Shown here: piece after piece, positions 63,886 to 64,000 of the stretch | Numbering within the stretch: the first letter of the stretch is position 1 | How the letters are laid out: the number at the start of each line of letters is the position of its first letter | NCBI RefSeq assembly: GCF_030373445.1 | Contig: NZ_JAUCYU010000004.1 | Location: forward strand, 307,477-371,476 | Direction of reading: 5' to 3' | Origin: Roseovarius sp. | Lineage (GTDB): Bacteria > Pseudomonadota > Alphaproteobacteria > Rhodobacterales > Rhodobacteraceae | Length of the DNA stretch: 64,000 nucleotides | The notes under the pieces: generated by a model | What the model was told of the DNA's origin: nothing | Databases searched by the model: none | What the model saw: the letters and a program-made list of their open reading frames with translations, nothing else | Translations under genes and position numbers: made by a program

Positions 63886-63945
63886 GCGCGCGGAGTATCA
63901 ATTCGGGCCGTCTGGCCCCCCAACAGCATGAGAGCGCCCCGAGAT

Positions 63946-64000
63946 ATGGCAAAGGAAAAGTTTGACCGTTCGAAACCGCACGTGAACATCGGCACGATTG
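63946..64000 (+). CDS. tuf: Elongation factor Tu (5' end only)
   Basis: The window ends 55 bases into this gene. The N-terminus MAKEKFDRSKPHVNIGTI is characteristic of EF-Tu, which delivers aminoacyl-tRNA to the ribosome. GAG lies before the ATG. The rest, including the GTP-binding P-loop, falls outside the window. Confidence 0.95.
   Translation, partial: MAKEKFDRSKPHVNIGTI

Overview
The window is GC-rich, densely coding, alphaproteobacterial DNA. It most likely comes from a marine Rhodobacteraceae (Roseobacter-group) chromosome. The markers are FnrL with a cbb3 oxidase cluster (ccoNOQP, ccoGHIS), the pair ChvG/ChvI followed by hprK-rapZ-EIIA-HPr, (2S)-methylsuccinyl-CoA dehydrogenase of the ethylmalonyl-CoA pathway, and a membrane-bound c552-type cytochrome divergent from prephenate dehydratase. 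I saw no rRNA, tRNA, CRISPR array, transposase or prophage. The last 55 bases are the start of an EF-Tu gene.

Layout. 0-5 kb: an SRPBCC protein, a PHP-domain phosphoesterase, a secreted protein made of 17 tandem 12-residue repeats, pheA, and a two-heme membrane cytochrome c with a long acidic repeat linker. 5-11 kb: a Yej-type peptide ABC transporter, with a tiny membrane protein inserted before the ATPase and a dispersed repeat between the permease genes. 11-25 kb: a microaerobic block (hemN, fnrL, a UspA protein, ccoNOQP, then ccoGHIS). FNR boxes lie at 12805, 14626 and 20643. The two cco halves are separated by an alpha/beta hydrolase, two overlapping tiny genes with their own terminator, and a LysR regulator. 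25-27.5 kb: a VOC protein, a small periplasmic protein and a D,D-carboxypeptidase with a SPOR domain.

27.7-35.2 kb: a probable reductive pyrimidine (or hydantoin) catabolism locus. It has an NMT1-type ABC importer, dihydropyrimidinase and an amidohydrolase, divergent from a RutR-like TetR regulator with a near-palindromic RutR-type operator between them. 35-40 kb: a VOC protein, an orphan seven-heme cytochrome fused to TPRs, mcd and a TauE-type permease. 40-47 kb: pheT, a possible 15-codon ORF, a conserved hypothetical with an EIQSDW motif, a YtoQ protein, a secreted protein and pckA. 47-52.7 kb: chvIG-hprK-rapZ-EIIA-HPr, a phosphorelay with no sugar permease in view, then an acyltransferase. 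52.7-59 kb: acyl-CoA and B12-related genes (3-hydroxybutyryl-CoA dehydrogenase, etfBA, cobalamin adenosyltransferase) with small membrane and SH3 proteins. 59-64 kb: parC, a cytochrome P450, a lipoprotein and tuf.

How the genes fit together. FnrL probably senses low oxygen and switches on the cbb3 oxidase, its copper and assembly factors and anaerobic haem synthesis; the c552-type cytochrome may feed that oxidase. Mcd, ETF, the hydroxyacyl-CoA dehydrogenase, PEP carboxykinase and the adenosyltransferase suit a cell living on C2 units or fatty acids. The most unusual items are the two tandem-repeat proteins near the left end, the heptaheme-TPR protein, the coupled tiny genes beside the LysR regulator, and a family of intergenic hairpin elements whose copies show compensatory changes.
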